Position numbers and translations under genes: made by a program | Notes under the pieces: generated by a model | What the model saw: the letters and a program-made list of their open reading frames with translations, nothing else | What the model was told of the DNA's origin: nothing | Databases searched by the model: none | Shown: positions 41,846 to 49,925 of the stretch, in pieces | How positions within the stretch are numbered: the first letter of the stretch is position 1 | Layout: every line of letters starts with the position of its first letter | From: Saprospiraceae bacterium | Lineage (GTDB): Bacteria > Bacteroidota > Bacteroidia > Chitinophagales > Saprospiraceae | Length of the DNA: 64,000 bases | Assembly: GCA_016787525.1 (NCBI GenBank) | Contig: JAEUUP010000043.1 | Span: forward strand, 1 to 64,000 | Direction of reading: 5' to 3'

Positions 41846-43264
41846 ATGAATGCTTTTAGAATGTCTAAGCAACGCTTAGTCACCACCTCGTTTTTTTCAA
41901 ATCGGCACAAAAAGAGTGTCTCTTTTGTTTGGTCGCTGTTCAAAAAGCTATTGTTTTTTATCAAAACGCACGATTATCGGGCCACTTTCCAAGCGATTCA
42001 ATTGTGGTGCGTAGATTTAAGACCTTCACTTATTTCGTTTTGGATAAAAATGCGGGCAAAAATGGCCCCCTCAGTATGGTTGATACGAGATACTGTCAGC
42101 ATTCTGTTGACACATGTTCGCGCCATTGTACTAACTTTTTGGTGGCATTCACGATACGCCTTTTTGCAGTTCATTAACCGAAAACAAACTCGACAATCAT
42201 CAAGTTTTGTTCCATCTAACAAGTTATTAACTCAGCTCAGTTGGTCGTCTCATCTTGTATTAGACACCACTAAGCAACAGTTGGTGCGATTCAGAGAAGA
42301 CTGTGCTGCGTTTTCTGTGGCATTCAAACAGTTTACTAAGCAACAACTGTTGGCTTTGATGGCAGTAGTCGTGTTTTGTAGCCTTGTCGAAATCAAAAGT
42401 AAAGACAATGCAACCGCCGTTCGGGCATCAACAACGGATATTAGCCCTTTGTCGCTCGATGATTTGACCCCCTCAGTAATCGTACGCGAATTTCAGAAAA
42501 AAGGGAAGATACAAAAGACTTTATATGGTTCATTGTTGGACAATGGTTTCAGTCACACCATGATTGATATGGTGCATGAAGCTCTGAAAGACAAATTGGA
42601 CACCGCTACTTGCACACATGGCGACGAATACACCTTGATTTGGCAAGTGGAACAAAGAGAAGGGCAACACATTGCCACAGAACAACTCACAAGCGTCCGT
42701 TTCAAAGGGCAAAACAAAAAACAAACCATCTATTCATTCTATTACACCAACGGTTTTGTCAGTGGTTGGTTTGGCAAAGAAGGCTTACCCAAACAAGTTG
42801 GCTTATTGGACTCGCCAATTATCAATGGTAAAATCACTTCTCGGTTCAGTCGTAGCCGCAAACATCCTATTTTGCGCTATTATCGGCCTCATTATGGCAC
42901 AGACTATGCTGCACCGAAAGGAACACCCATACAATCCATCGCAGATGGGGTTATTGAAGAAGCAAAATACAAAATGGGCAACGGCCGATATGTCAGAATC
43001 AAACACGCTTTGCCTTATCAAACTGAATATTTGCACATGAGCCGTTTCGCAGAGGGTATCGAAGCTGGGGCAACGGTCAAAAAGAAACAAACCATTGGTT
43101 ATATTGGTATGTCTGGACTTACAACGGGACCGCATGTCTGCTTTCGCCTATTGAAAGAAGGTAAGCCGATTGACCCATTGACAGAACGCTGTTTCACAGA
43201 CTTAGACAATGCGATTTATAAGAAATGGATTTCACAAAAAATGGCACAATTGGACAAGCAATAA
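41846..43264 (+). CDS. M23 family metallopeptidase with N-terminal anchor
   Basis: The 472-residue protein has a basic N-terminal region, a transmembrane helix (about 168-185, LLALMAVVVFCSLVEI), a linker and a LytM-type peptidase. The catalytic set is His349 and Asp353 in YYRPHYGTDYAAP, His397 in EYLHMSR, and His430 in TGPHVCFR. The usual final zinc-ligand histidine (HxH) is Cys432 here; GPHVCF variants recur in Bacteroidota. It likely cuts peptide cross-links of peptidoglycan. The peptidoglycan-hydrolase-like gene 41 bp downstream on the same strand supports joint cell-wall work. Confidence 0.9.
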   Translation: MNAFRMSKQRLVTTSFFSNRHKKSVSFVWSLFKKLLFFIKTHDYRATFQAIQLWCVDLRPSLISFWIKMRAKMAPSVWLIRDTVSILLTHVRAIVLTFWWHSRYAFLQFINRKQTRQSSSFVPSNKLLTQLSWSSHLVLDTTKQQLVRFREDCAAFSVAFKQFTKQQLLALMAVVVFCSLVEIKSKDNATAVRASTTDISPLSLDDLTPSVIVREFQKKGKIQKTLYGSLLDNGFSHTMIDMVHEALKDKLDTATCTHGDEYTLIWQVEQREGQHIATEQLTSVRFKGQNKKQTIYSFYYTNGFVSGWFGKEGLPKQVGLLDSPIINGKITSRFSRSRKHPILRYYRPHYGTDYAAPKGTPIQSIADGVIEEAKYKMGNGRYVRIKHALPYQTEYLHMSRFAEGIEAGATVKKKQTIGYIGMSGLTTGPHVCFRLLKEGKPIDPLTERCFTDLDNAIYKKWISQKMAQLDKQ

Positions 43265-43305
43265 TAAAAAACATTCACTAACAACTCAATCTCATCACAA
43301 TAGTT

Positions 43306-44529
43306 ATGAAAAACCGTAACCAATGGCTGTTGACAGCCCTGATAGCTCTATGCTTTTTAACAAATGTATTTGCTCAAAAGTTAGCAACTAACCCAGACCA
43401 CATCTTTGTTGACACGCTCGGCAATTATGTACATTATCAGCCCACCAAAATTGTGAATAAAGGTGGAAAAATAGAGAAAGGCATCATTGATAAAGTGATA
43501 GATGCCGCTTTGGATGGTTGGGATGCCATCTTTGACCAAGACCGTCCCAAGGTTGTCTATGATGCTTTCAACATCGGTGTCGAAACAACTTACAACAACA
43601 TGAATACCCCCTCTCCGAAGGAGTCTTTTCAGACAGTAAATCTGTCATTGGCCAATCGGGATATACCAAAAGTGGACGAACCCGTTCCAGTATTTGAAAA
43701 AAAAGAAATGACTGTCAAGTTTGAGAATGGTAAGTTCGTTCCCATTCTACCAAAGAAAGATACGGTTGTCACAGGTAAGGGCATCGTGGAACAAGTATTC
43801 AAAATAGATGTCGTAGATGAAGATGAACAAGAAGACTTAGACTTTTTCAAAAGTAATACATTTGTTTTCAACAAAGAAGTATATCACCGTGTCAGTAAGG
43901 AAGAAATGGAAACCGAAGAATATAAAAAGCCGCGCATCAAGAAGGTCAAGCCACAATATGAAGAGAAAGTGGAACGCATTGACCTTGGAGAACGCGTGGC
44001 AGAGAAGAAAGTCAAGACCATTAAGAAGGTCAACATTGCCTCTAATGAGGAGTTTATAGATTTATATGAAGATGCCGCTATGGATGGTGAACGTTATGGT
44101 GTGCCTTATTCAATTACAATGGCGCAAGGTATATTGGAGAGTAGGGGAGGTCGCTCTCGTTTGGCGATGGCATTGAACAATCTCTTCGGTATCAAGTGTA
44201 GTGGCGGAAGATGTAAGAAAGAAGGCTGCCCTCATGGCTATTTCGACGACGATAGAGAGCAAGAAACATTTGAAAAACATGCCTCTTACGAAGCCTCCTT
44301 CAAACGTCACATCAAATTCTTTCTCGACAACGACCGATATGATAAGTGTTTGGCTTGTGGTACGATGGATATTCCGTGTTGGCTCTATCGTTTGCAAAAA
44401 AGTGGTTATGCTTCCGACAAAATGTATGACTATAAATTAGCTGAAATCATCAATCGCTACAAATTGACCCCTAAACCCATTCGCTACAATCGAAAAGAAG
44501 TCGTCGAACGACTGAAAACCGTTAAATAA
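43306..44529 (+). CDS. Exported glucosaminidase-type peptidoglycan hydrolase
   Basis: The 407-residue protein has a signal peptide (ending VFAQ), a long charged linker, and a GH73/FlgJ-like glucosaminidase domain from about 245. Key pieces are IDLYEDAAMDGERYGVPYSITMAQGILESRGG (shared catalytic Glu278) and NNLFGIKCSGG. Later SYEASFKRHIKFF and CWLYRLQKSGYASD complete the fold. Cysteine pairs (KCSGGRCKKEGC) may stabilise it. It follows an M23 peptidase on the same strand. A split motif (43606-43638) lies in the linker and encodes TPSPKESFQTV. It cleaves beta-1,4 bonds of peptidoglycan by family. Confidence 0.9.
   Translation: MKNRNQWLLTALIALCFLTNVFAQKLATNPDHIFVDTLGNYVHYQPTKIVNKGGKIEKGIIDKVIDAALDGWDAIFDQDRPKVVYDAFNIGVETTYNNMNTPSPKESFQTVNLSLANRDIPKVDEPVPVFEKKEMTVKFENGKFVPILPKKDTVVTGKGIVEQVFKIDVVDEDEQEDLDFFKSNTFVFNKEVYHRVSKEEMETEEYKKPRIKKVKPQYEEKVERIDLGERVAEKKVKTIKKVNIASNEEFIDLYEDAAMDGERYGVPYSITMAQGILESRGGRSRLAMALNNLFGIKCSGGRCKKEGCPHGYFDDDREQETFEKHASYEASFKRHIKFFLDNDRYDKCLACGTMDIPCWLYRLQKSGYASDKMYDYKLAEIINRYKLTPKPIRYNRKEVVERLKTVK
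43606..43638 (-). repeat. Split motif copy 4 (21-bp insert, minus orientation)
   Basis: On the minus strand TACTG and AGGGGGT are separated by 21 bp containing ACTCCTTCGGAG. The insert is a multiple of three and keeps the reading frame of the glucosaminidase gene. Confidence 0.75.
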
Positions 44530-44540
44530 TTGCCGTTTCC

Positions 44541-44586
44541 AACAAAAACATTCCAAAAGTTTATTGCTTTTGGAATGTTTTTGTTT
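44541..44586 (+). terminator. Intrinsic terminator after glucosaminidase gene
   Basis: A 19-bp stem (44541-44559 with 44567-44585) is built on CAAAAACATTCCAAAAG, starting 12 bp after the stop codon and followed by TTTGTTT. Confidence 0.9.
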
Positions 44587-44783
44587 AAATATTTTTGATT
44601 ATACAAAAATATTTAGAACTTCGTCGCTGCGAACGTAGAACAAACGATAACGAGCATATATCATTTCTTTAGACCAACTCTTTCCAGCTTACTTATTCTT
44701 TTAAGCAATAAAAAAATCTTTATTTGTCACTTCTTCATTTCCTCGATTCGGAGATGTTGGATCTAAACTCATTACCAAACTCT

Positions 44784-45503
44784 ATGAAAAAAAACTATAC
44801 AATCCTACTATTGGTCTGTATATTACAGTCAGCTCATGCGCAATTCTTTGCTGAAATCGGTACAACTGCACAACTCATTAACTTAAAGGTCAAAGAATCG
44901 CCCGCTATGGGTGCCGTTTCCGAAATCGTTAAGATGAGCGGTGGCAATCCTGATGCTGTTCTACCCAAACGTGTGCTTTCTCGAACAATTGCCCCTAAAT
45001 TCAACATCGGCTATCGTATTCTTTTTGACGAATTCAACCTTTTGCTCTCCGCTGGTACAAGTCAAGACTTTAATAATTCCTTTCGGCTAAAAGGTTCTGC
45101 GGCTGTGGCAGGCAAAACTTACCCTTACCCCGAAACTTTTAGCGTTCGACTGAGGGGGTATAAGACAGAAGAATCGGGTATCAGCTATGGTGGCGAGTTT
45201 TGTTTCGATAATCAAAAATCTGAGACACTCTTGGCCAACAGCAATGTAGATAGAAAAACCATTGGTCTATTAAATCAAATCAGTAGTGACATCAATCTAT
45301 TAGGCACAGGTGTCACACGCAATATGCAAATGAACCTCATAGCAGGTTGGCAAACAACCAAACACAACTTTGAGTTTGGTGTCTTTGGTCTATTCGGTTT
45401 GGCTGGCAAATCTATGGGTGGGCACTTGGATATGAAACTCCGCTATTATCTTGGTGAACGTCTCTCCCTCAAAAATAAGATTCAAGTTTCTGCTGTTAAA
45501 TAA
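44784..45503 (+). CDS. Putative outer-membrane or periplasmic beta protein
   Basis: About 239 residues from the ATG at 44784, where a signal peptide begins (MKKNYTILLLVCILQSAHAQF). The body has alternating beta-strand patterns (FNIGYRILFDEFNLLLSAG, LGTGVTRNMQMNLIAGW, MKLRYYLGERLSLKN) and few cysteines, as in a small outer-membrane barrel. No family was recognised. A motif copy (45148) encodes VRLRGYKT. The following large inverted repeat starts 78 bp after the stop. Confidence 0.65.
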   Translation: MKKNYTILLLVCILQSAHAQFFAEIGTTAQLINLKVKESPAMGAVSEIVKMSGGNPDAVLPKRVLSRTIAPKFNIGYRILFDEFNLLLSAGTSQDFNNSFRLKGSAAVAGKTYPYPETFSVRLRGYKTEESGISYGGEFCFDNQKSETLLANSNVDRKTIGLLNQISSDINLLGTGVTRNMQMNLIAGWQTTKHNFEFGVFGLFGLAGKSMGGHLDMKLRYYLGERLSLKNKIQVSAVK

Positions 45504-45580
45504 ATGTCAGTGGTCAATAAGCATCCGCCACTCTCTTATCTCTTTAGTTTGGGAAACTATGTGAATTAAGAGTTGAAAGA

Positions 45581-45812
45581 AGCCCCGTAGGGTTCAAAGA
45601 ACTCCTTTGGAGGCGAGATATTGGTAGCCCTGCGTGAAACGCAGGGTTAAAATAATGAAAAATAACGTTTAGCCCCGTTGGGGCGCAATTATTGGTGCAA
45701 AATGTGCCGCCCCTATGGGGCTAATATAATATTTTGTTCTCTATAACCCTGCGTTTCACGCAGGGCTACCAATATTTCGCCTCCAAAGGAGTTCTTTGAA
45801 CCCTATGGGGCT
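45581..45812. repeat. Large inverted repeat, about 70-bp arms
   Basis: Arms 45581-45652 and 45743-45812 pair with very few mismatches and each contains smaller hairpins (for example ACTCCTTTGGAGGCGA and CCTGCGTGAAACGCAGG). The centre (45670-45723) carries another TAGCCCC palindrome. It fills the gap between genes ending at 45503 and starting at 45982. It resembles the elements near 62.2 kb. No transposase is adjacent. Confidence 0.85.
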
Positions 45813-45981
45813 TTTTTATAGCCATTTTATTAATAATTGAAAGATTCAAACGCTTAATTCGCACAAACCTTGAAAGTTTCCCAAACTTTTATACACTTTC
45901 CAAAAAAAATATAACACCTCACCGCAAGTTCTCCTACATTACCGTGTCAAAAGAATAAAAGCAATCGAAAAAATAACTTAG

Positions 45982-46548
45982 GTGTTGATATACCCATCCG
46001 AAACGGAACTCATTGAGCTATTGCGTCAAGGCGACGAAAACGCTTTCCAATATGTGTGTACGACTTATCAAAATCGTATTTACAATGCGGCACTGTGTAT
46101 CGTACAATCGGTTGAAGATGCTGAGGACATCGTACAGGAAACCTTTGTAGAAGCATTCTTGAATGTAGAACGTTTCAATCAGAAGTCAAAACTGTCCACG
46201 TGGTTGTATCGAATTGCGGTCAACAAGTCATTGAATCATCGGCGAATGTTTAAAGCGCAAAAAAGATTGGGTACTGTTTTGTCCATTTTTAATCTTTCGC
46301 CACACGATGATAAACCAGATTTTGTGCATCCCGCTGCTTTGCTCGAACAACAAGAGCATTCGACTTTGATACTTAAAGCCGTTGACAAATTGCCTGAAAA
46401 ACAGCGTATGGCATTTGTACTCAGGCAACAAGAAGAACTGAGTTATCTTGAAATTGCTGAAGTAATGCAAACAAGTATCCCCTCAGTAGAATCGTTATTG
46501 TTTAGGGCAAAACAAAACCTTCAACAAGCTTTAAAAGAAAAGCTATGA
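45982..46548 (+). CDS. ECF-type RNA polymerase sigma factor (module 2)
   Basis: The 188-residue protein starts at GTG (a TTG is adjacent). Region 2 reads CIVQSVEDAEDIVQETFVEAFLNV and KLSTWLYRIAVNKSLN, and region 4 is LPEKQRMAFVLRQQEELSYLEIAEVMQTSIPSVESLLFRAKQNL. It has the same length and the same gene order as module 1 (21676-22242). A motif copy (46479) encodes PSV inside the region 4 helix-turn-helix, just where module 1 has TTTVAVESLVYRAKK. It should direct RNA polymerase to its own promoter set. Confidence 0.93.
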   Translation: MLIYPSETELIELLRQGDENAFQYVCTTYQNRIYNAALCIVQSVEDAEDIVQETFVEAFLNVERFNQKSKLSTWLYRIAVNKSLNHRRMFKAQKRLGTVLSIFNLSPHDDKPDFVHPAALLEQQEHSTLILKAVDKLPEKQRMAFVLRQQEELSYLEIAEVMQTSIPSVESLLFRAKQNLQQALKEKL

Positions 46549-46562
46549 TTTTTAGGAACTGT

Positions 46563-46790
46563 TCTAAAAATTAAAAGTATAGTTACTGACTGTTTTTCTG
46601 CAAGCAGAAAAAAGCGTACAAAGAAGGATTTTTATAGAGTGCATTTAAATATTGCCTCGTTAACGAGGCAATATTTAAATGCACTCTGAAAGAATTCTTT
46701 TCATAACACGTATTTCGTCCAAAGGACTCCTTCGGAGAGCGCAGCGAGAAACAGTGAGTGATAGGTTTTAAAACAGCTTCTTAATGATTT
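46563..46790. repeat. Nested inverted-repeat element inside module 2
   Basis: The central perfect stem (46638-46688) is built on AGAGTGCATTTAAATATTGC. Outside it lie pairs of a GTTTTTCTGC piece and its complement, and outermost a pair near 46560 and 46775. It contains ACTCCTTCGGAGAG and AAACAGTGAGT (46731-46758). It lies between the sigma gene and its putative anti-sigma gene. Confidence 0.8.
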
Positions 46791-46811
46791 TCGACTATGT
46801 AAATAAATTTT

Positions 46812-47108
46812 ATGTCTTCACGCATCATGGAAAATAGAGAAAATATGGACTACAATATACCACGCGCCACATTGTCTAAAGATGTGTTCCCGAATGTCAA
46901 ACAGCGCATGATTCAGAGTCGAATCAAAGCGGCAAAAACACAACGACAGATAGCCGTTGGTGCATCTTTGCTTCTGATATTAGGTGTTTTCAATATCGGC
47001 ATCGCTGTTTTTTATGACAAAGCAGTTAAAAACGCACAAACTGACCCAGTGCAAAGTCTGCATGATGCTTATTTCAAAACAAATCAAAACAGTTTTTTCA
47101 ATGAATAA
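46812..47108 (+). CDS. Small membrane protein, putative anti-sigma factor (module 2)
   Basis: The 98-residue protein has a charged N-terminal half (NVKQRMIQSRIKAAKTQRQ), a transmembrane helix (about 47-66, VGASLLLILGVFNIGIAVF) and a short tail. It plays the part of the 21346 gene in module 1, with little sequence identity by eye. Its 3' end overlaps the Spy-like gene by 8 bp, indicating translational coupling. The anti-sigma role is inference from position. Confidence 0.7.
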   Translation: MSSRIMENRENMDYNIPRATLSKDVFPNVKQRMIQSRIKAAKTQRQIAVGASLLLILGVFNIGIAVFYDKAVKNAQTDPVQSLHDAYFKTNQNSFFNE

Positions 47109-47544
47109 TAGAATCAAATATCTGGTTGTCTTTGCCTTGTTGGTAAACGTGGCAACATTGGGTTTTTTGTTATTCAGAAAACCCAAAATGCCGCCACCTC
47201 CCGAACATATATTGATAGATGCTTTAAAATTGAATAAAGAACAGCACGAAAAGTTCGAGATACTGAGGGGGGGCAACAAACAAGCCCGCGACACCCACAA
47301 TGCCCAAATCGCGACACTCAGACGCAGCCTATACAGTCATTGGCAAATAGCCGATTCATTGCAACGAGATTCAACGATTGCTCAAATCAACCTGCTTCAA
47401 CATCAAATAGAGCAAATCAATTGGCAACATTTCGCAGATATTCGTGACTTATGTCAGCCCGAACAACAAATTATTTTTGATAAACTCATGCTTGAAGTGG
47501 CAACACGCAGCAGTCAAAAACCACAACCACCACCTAAAAAATAA
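47101..47544 (+). CDS. Spy/CpxP-like periplasmic protein (module 2)
   Basis: About 147 residues from the ATG at 47101, which overlaps the end of the upstream gene. A membrane anchor (IKYLVVFALLVNVATLGFLLF) is followed by a proline-rich spot and helical segments (LKLNKEQHEKFEILRGG, RDLCQPEQQIIFDKLM). The CQPEQ motif is in the place of the family's LTPEQ and of CTPEQ in module 1. The motif copy at 47261 encodes ILRGG. It is probably a periplasmic stress or metal sensor. An alternative frame start upstream (46984) is not needed. Confidence 0.8.
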   Translation: MNNRIKYLVVFALLVNVATLGFLLFRKPKMPPPPEHILIDALKLNKEQHEKFEILRGGNKQARDTHNAQIATLRRSLYSHWQIADSLQRDSTIAQINLLQHQIEQINWQHFADIRDLCQPEQQIIFDKLMLEVATRSSQKPQPPPKK

Positions 47545-47596
47545 AAATAATAATCCTCATTCACCATTTATCAATCATTTTTAAAACCATAGTCTT

Positions 47597-49225
47597 TTGA
47601 AAAGAATATTCCTTTATTCAGCGTTCCTTTTTGTCCATTTTCTCACAAAAACAACCGCACAAACCAACCCTGTCATCACAAAATGGTTGCAGAATACGAC
47701 CGTGACGGGACGATACTATACATCTGGTAACTCAACAGCCATCAGCAATGGCGTTTTAGCCAATTGTCAAGCCATCCAATATTCAAGTAGTTGGGTCTAT
47801 GTCACAACCAAAGGCATTCCTTCCTATCCGACGGGCCCATTCTTAGATGGCAACCCCTCAGTAGCCAGCAATCAGAACGCCATATTCAAGTTACCTTTGA
47901 CACCACAGCAAAATACAGGAACACCGACCAATACCACAGGCGGCAATATTGGACTCTTCATCAATGGTGTTGCGCTTTTCGACTATCGCGATGGTGTTTC
48001 TTGGCGCAACAGTACCAACTCTTTGGCAGGTGGCCCTATTGGCGGCGCAGGAGATGGCGTTTGGAATCGCGATGCTGTGGTCGCCGAAAAATCTGGTTTC
48101 GATTGCTCCAAAGGACATCCTGCCATGGGCAACTATCATCACCACCAAAACCCAAGTGCTTTTGATTTGGATTTGGTTGTCATATCCAATATTTGCAACC
48201 TATACGATTCCGATGGTTTATATGTTATCAACAGTGCCACACATTCACCTCTGATTGGATTTGCTTACGATGGCTTTCCCATCTATGGGGCTTATGCTTA
48301 CAAAAATACAAATGGCACAGGCGGCATTGTACGTATGAAATCGGGCTTTCAACTTCGCAATATCACTACTCGAACACACTATGCCAATGGTACAGATGTC
48401 ACCGACGGCCCCTCAGTAAATACAACGTATCCGTTAGGATATTTTAGAGAAGACTATGAATATGTAGCGCATCCATCAGACCCTGACTATTTGGACGAAC
48501 ACAACGGGCGGTTTTGTGTGACTCCCGAATACCCGAATGGGACTTATGCCTATTTTTGTACAATAGATGCCAGCCACAACTCAGCTTATCCTTATGCGGT
48601 TGGTCCAACTTTTTATGGCATTAAGAACGCGGTCAAAGTAACAAGCATTACCGAATCCGTAACGACATATACGCCCATCATTCCTTTGACATTATTGGAT
48701 TTTAGTGATAAAGAACAAGCCGACAAGTCCATAAAACTCACGTGGACAACAGTCAACGAAATCAATACCAGTCATTTTGAGATAGAACACAGCACCGACG
48801 GCAAAACATTCCACAATATCGGTAGCATAAAGTCCAATAATGATAAAAAACAGAACGCATACACTTTCGCAGACAATAAACCCGATGCCGATATTAACTA
48901 TTATCGCCTGCGACAAGTTGATTTGGATGCCCACAATACACTATCCAAAACCATTGCTATCTATCCGCGTGGCGAAAGTCAACAATTCAAAACCTTTTAT
49001 GACAGTCGCAACGACATGATAGTGATACAGTCCAACTTTTTAAACGCCACCGACATCACTGTTCAAGTATTCAATCTCAGTGGTCAACAAATGGCAGAAA
49101 CTACGCTTGTCCAAGGTGCAAGTAATGACTTCATCCGTACACCACACTTACAAAACGGTTTGTATATTGTTGTTCTCTCATCCACCACACAACAAGAGTC
49201 ATTAAAAGTCACCATCAACCGATGA
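47597..49225 (+). CDS. YHYH-domain T9SS protein (module 2)
   Basis: The 542-residue protein starts at TTG with a signal peptide (MKRIFLYSAFLFVHFLTKTTAQ). A YHYH domain follows, with SNGVLANCQAIQYSSSW, NIGLFINGVALFDYRDG, GNYHHHQNPSAF, GFAYDGFPIYGAYAYKN and FCVTPEYPNGTYAYFCTID. The C-terminal part has the usual linker (LTWTTVNEINTSHFEIE) and a T9SS sorting domain. Module 1's YHYH protein has two YHYH motifs; here the second is less clear. Motif copies at 47854 and 48409 encode NPSV and GPSV. It completes the sigma / membrane / Spy / YHYH module. Confidence 0.87.
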   Translation: MKRIFLYSAFLFVHFLTKTTAQTNPVITKWLQNTTVTGRYYTSGNSTAISNGVLANCQAIQYSSSWVYVTTKGIPSYPTGPFLDGNPSVASNQNAIFKLPLTPQQNTGTPTNTTGGNIGLFINGVALFDYRDGVSWRNSTNSLAGGPIGGAGDGVWNRDAVVAEKSGFDCSKGHPAMGNYHHHQNPSAFDLDLVVISNICNLYDSDGLYVINSATHSPLIGFAYDGFPIYGAYAYKNTNGTGGIVRMKSGFQLRNITTRTHYANGTDVTDGPSVNTTYPLGYFREDYEYVAHPSDPDYLDEHNGRFCVTPEYPNGTYAYFCTIDASHNSAYPYAVGPTFYGIKNAVKVTSITESVTTYTPIIPLTLLDFSDKEQADKSIKLTWTTVNEINTSHFEIEHSTDGKTFHNIGSIKSNNDKKQNAYTFADNKPDADINYYRLRQVDLDAHNTLSKTIAIYPRGESQQFKTFYDSRNDMIVIQSNFLNATDITVQVFNLSGQQMAETTLVQGASNDFIRTPHLQNGLYIVVLSSTTQQESLKVTINR

Positions 49226-49294
49226 GAAAGAATACAATTTCCAAAATTGATACAACCACCACCTAAACTCGTTCTATCAATTCAAAAAAATATA

Positions 49295-49337
49295 GACAAA
49301 ACCCTAAGCGTCATTAAACAACGCTTAGGGTTTTGTC
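49295..49337 (+). terminator. Intrinsic terminator after module 2
   Basis: A perfect 17-bp stem (49295-49311 with 49321-49337) built on GACAAAACCCTAAGCGT, with A and T flanks. Confidence 0.85.
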
Positions 49338-49338
49338 A

Positions 49339-49700
49339 TATCTGCCTTAAAAAACGTGATATAGCGGTTGCGGGTATTCAATAAAATCTTAGAGTCTATC
49401 ATATCCACTTTAGAAAACGTAATATAACCGTTGCAGGTATCCAATAAAATCTTAGAGTCTATCATATCCACTTTAGAAAACGTGATATAATCGTTGCGGA
49501 TATTCAATAAAATCGTAGAGTCTATCATATCCGCTTTAGAAAACGTGATATAACGGTTGCGGGTATTCAATAAAATCTTAGAGTCTATCATATCCACTTT
49601 AGAAAACGTGATATAACCGTTGCGGGTATTCAATAAAATCTTAGAGTCTATCATATCCGCTTTAGAAAATGTGATATAATCGTTGCGGGTATTCAATAAA
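49339..49700. repeat. 63-bp tandem repeat, about 5.5 copies
   Basis: Units of 63 bp, each with CGTGATATAACGGTTGCGGG and TTAGAGTCTATCATATCC, run head to tail with few changes. A minus-strand frame of 123 codons reads a 21-residue repeat (for example SKVDMIDSKILLNTRN). I see no signal peptide or start context, so I treat it as a minisatellite. Together with a hairpin at 49791 and a motif copy (49741) it fills the 700-bp gap from 49226 to 49925. Confidence 0.9.
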
Positions 49701-49790
49701 CGCTACTGTTTTATCACGTTTTAACAAAAAACACCAACCACCCCCTCAGTATTTTCACCTTTTGAAACAACAAAAACATCTGTTTCCAAA

Positions 49791-49823
49791 AATCGTAGGA
49801 AGATTTTGAATCTCCCTACGATT
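49791..49823. terminator. Hairpin in front of the DUF2911 gene end
   Basis: AATCGTAGGAAGATT (49791-49805) pairs with 49809-49823 with one mismatch. It lies about 100 bp beyond the stop codon of the minus-strand gene at 49926. Confidence 0.6.
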
Positions 49824-49925
49824 AATGTCTCAAAAACCCAATAATGCGCTATATCGAAACATGAAGTTTCCCATTCGATAAAGCATGATGCTTAACAACA
49901 TAAAAGGATAACCAGAACATCTATG

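Noticed and set aside
43135-43146. Loss of the HxH zinc ligand in the M23 peptidase as inactivation
   Set aside because: The GPHVCF form, with Cys in place of the second His, is a recurrent Bacteroidota variant and the other ligands are intact.
49325-49696. 123-codon minus-strand frame with a 21-residue repeat
   Set aside because: Repeat-derived; I could not find a start signal or terminator that supports a gene, though translation cannot be excluded.
49339-49700. Possible CRISPR array
   Set aside because: Units are contiguous 63-bp repeats without unique spacers, and no cas gene is present.
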